A stretch of 64,000 nt of DNA, from positions 1-64,000 of the forward strand of contig NZ_JAHYSR010000004.1 in the NCBI RefSeq assembly GCF_019431455.1, in the 5' to 3' direction. Positions 63,391 through 64,000 of the stretch are shown here, one piece after another. Position 1 is the first letter of the stretch. The number at the start of each line of letters is the position of its first letter. The stretch comes from Paracoccus bogoriensis. Its GTDB lineage: Bacteria; Pseudomonadota; Alphaproteobacteria; Rhodobacterales; Rhodobacteraceae. Both the position numbers and the translations under genes were made by a program. The notes beneath the pieces are model-generated. The model made no database searches. It was not told where the DNA came from and was given only the letters and a program-made list of their open reading frames with translations.

Positions 63391-64000
63391 GTGAAAACCA
63401 CTCTGATCCTCTCCACTGCCCTGACCGGCATGGCCTTTGCCGTCTCGGCGCAGGAAGTCAACGTCGTCTCCTGGGGCGGCGCCTACGAGATGAGCCAGGT
63501 CGAGGCCTATAACAAGCCCTTCACCGCCGAGACCGGCATCCGCGTCAACATGATCGCCGCCGACAACCCGGCCACGCCGCTGAAAGCGCAGGTCGAGGCC
63601 GGCAACGTGACCGCCGATGTCTTCGACGTCGAGGTTTCGGACGCGATCCGTCTGTGCGACGAGGGCGCGCTGGTCGAGATCGACCACGCCTCGCTGCCGC
63701 CTGCGCCCGACGGGACGCCCGCGGTCGATGACTTCGTCGAGGGTGCGCTGCTGGATTGCGCCGTGGCCAACATCGTCTGGGGCACGGTGATTTCGTTCGA
63801 CACGACCAGGTTCCCGGACGGCGCGCAGCCGCAGACCGCCGCCGACTTCTTCGACACCGAAACTTTCCCCGGCAAGCGCGGCCTGCCGCGCAACCCCAAG
63901 CGGACGCTCTATCTGGCGCTGATCGCCGATGGCGTCCCCGCCGCCGAGATCTATGACGTGCTGGGCACCGACGAGGGTGTCGAGCGCGCCTTTGCCAAGC
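63391..64000 (+). CDS. polyamine-type ABC substrate-binding protein (3' end beyond window)
   Basis: The first 203 residues are visible. A GTG start at 63391 (CAGGGAG upstream) opens a signal peptide (LILSTALTGMAFAVSA, cut before QEVNVV) and a PotD-like fold with VVSWGGAYEMSQVEAYNKPF and a GIRVNMIAADNP region. It binds the substrate for the upstream ATPase. The exact ligand, such as spermidine, putrescine or another amine, cannot be told from this part. Confidence 0.88.
   Translation, partial: MKTTLILSTALTGMAFAVSAQEVNVVSWGGAYEMSQVEAYNKPFTAETGIRVNMIAADNPATPLKAQVEAGNVTADVFDVEVSDAIRLCDEGALVEIDHASLPPAPDGTPAVDDFVEGALLDCAVANIVWGTVISFDTTRFPDGAQPQTAADFFDTETFPGKRGLPRNPKRTLYLALIADGVPAAEIYDVLGTDEGVERAFAK

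Noticed and set aside
1-64000. CRISPR array, prophage or integrated plasmid
   Set aside because: No regularly spaced repeats, integrase, capsid, toxin-antitoxin or conjugation genes were found; gene content is core and catabolic.

Overview
The window reads as chromosomal DNA of a GC-rich alphaproteobacterium of the Rhodobacteraceae, most like Paracoccus. The evidence is the protein families and gene orders: glnD-murJ next to trpS, PBP activator / rsmI / yraN / gshB, a complete fdsGBACD formate dehydrogenase operon, a RamB/ScfR-type regulator facing isocitrate lyase, and an EnuR-UehABC-EutABCDE ectoine cluster of the Ruegeria/Paracoccus type. The species call is inference; no search was run.

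Layout. 1-870 is a decayed junction holding an IS5-family transposase fragment that abuts a small remnant of an oligoendopeptidase F gene. 872-14901 is housekeeping: trpS, an apparently catalytically dead rhomboid, murJ, glnD, a lipoprotein PBP activator, rsmI, yraN, gshB, a CREST ceramidase, gatCA, a small lipoprotein, an AmpD-like amidase with an unusual CTG start, RNase P RNA and rpmG. 15061-18348 encodes an isoquinoline 1-oxidoreductase-type molybdenum hydroxylase with a MobA-like nucleotidyltransferase.

18417-31730 is a full ectoine/5-hydroxyectoine catabolic locus. The minus-strand arm carries asnC, ssd and atf. The plus-strand arm carries the EnuR regulator, the UehABC TRAP transporter, a universal stress protein and eutABCDE. 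Together they import ectoines, open the ring, deacetylate, transaminate and oxidise to aspartate. 31883-38842 is a LysR regulator followed by fdsG-fdsB-fdsA-fdhD-fdsD, an NAD-dependent molybdenum formate dehydrogenase. 38854-42293 holds rpsA, ihfB, a LapA-domain protein and trpF. 42294-46076 holds the RamB-like regulator, a control region with two inverted repeats and a 13-codon leader ORF, aceA and a conserved small gene.

46091-59761 is a divergent galactoside-utilisation locus. It has an ABC sugar importer, alpha- and beta-galactosidase, galactose dehydrogenase, a lactonase-like SMP-30 protein, galactonate dehydratase, KDGal kinase and KDPGal aldolase. This is a complete De Ley-Doudoroff route from galactosides to pyruvate and glyceraldehyde 3-phosphate. 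An IclR regulator sits at the divergent promoter, which carries two tandem 17-bp operator-like sites. 60129-62036 is a structured leader and a DEAD-box RNA helicase. The window ends in a polyamine-type ABC transporter: an ATPase and a truncated binding protein.

No CRISPR array, prophage, tRNA or rRNA was seen. I found no wholly new multi-gene system. The most interesting items are regulatory DNA and RNA elements (asnC-ssd inverted repeat, aceA leader, helicase leader, IclR tandem operators), the pseudo-rhomboid, and the non-canonical amidase start.
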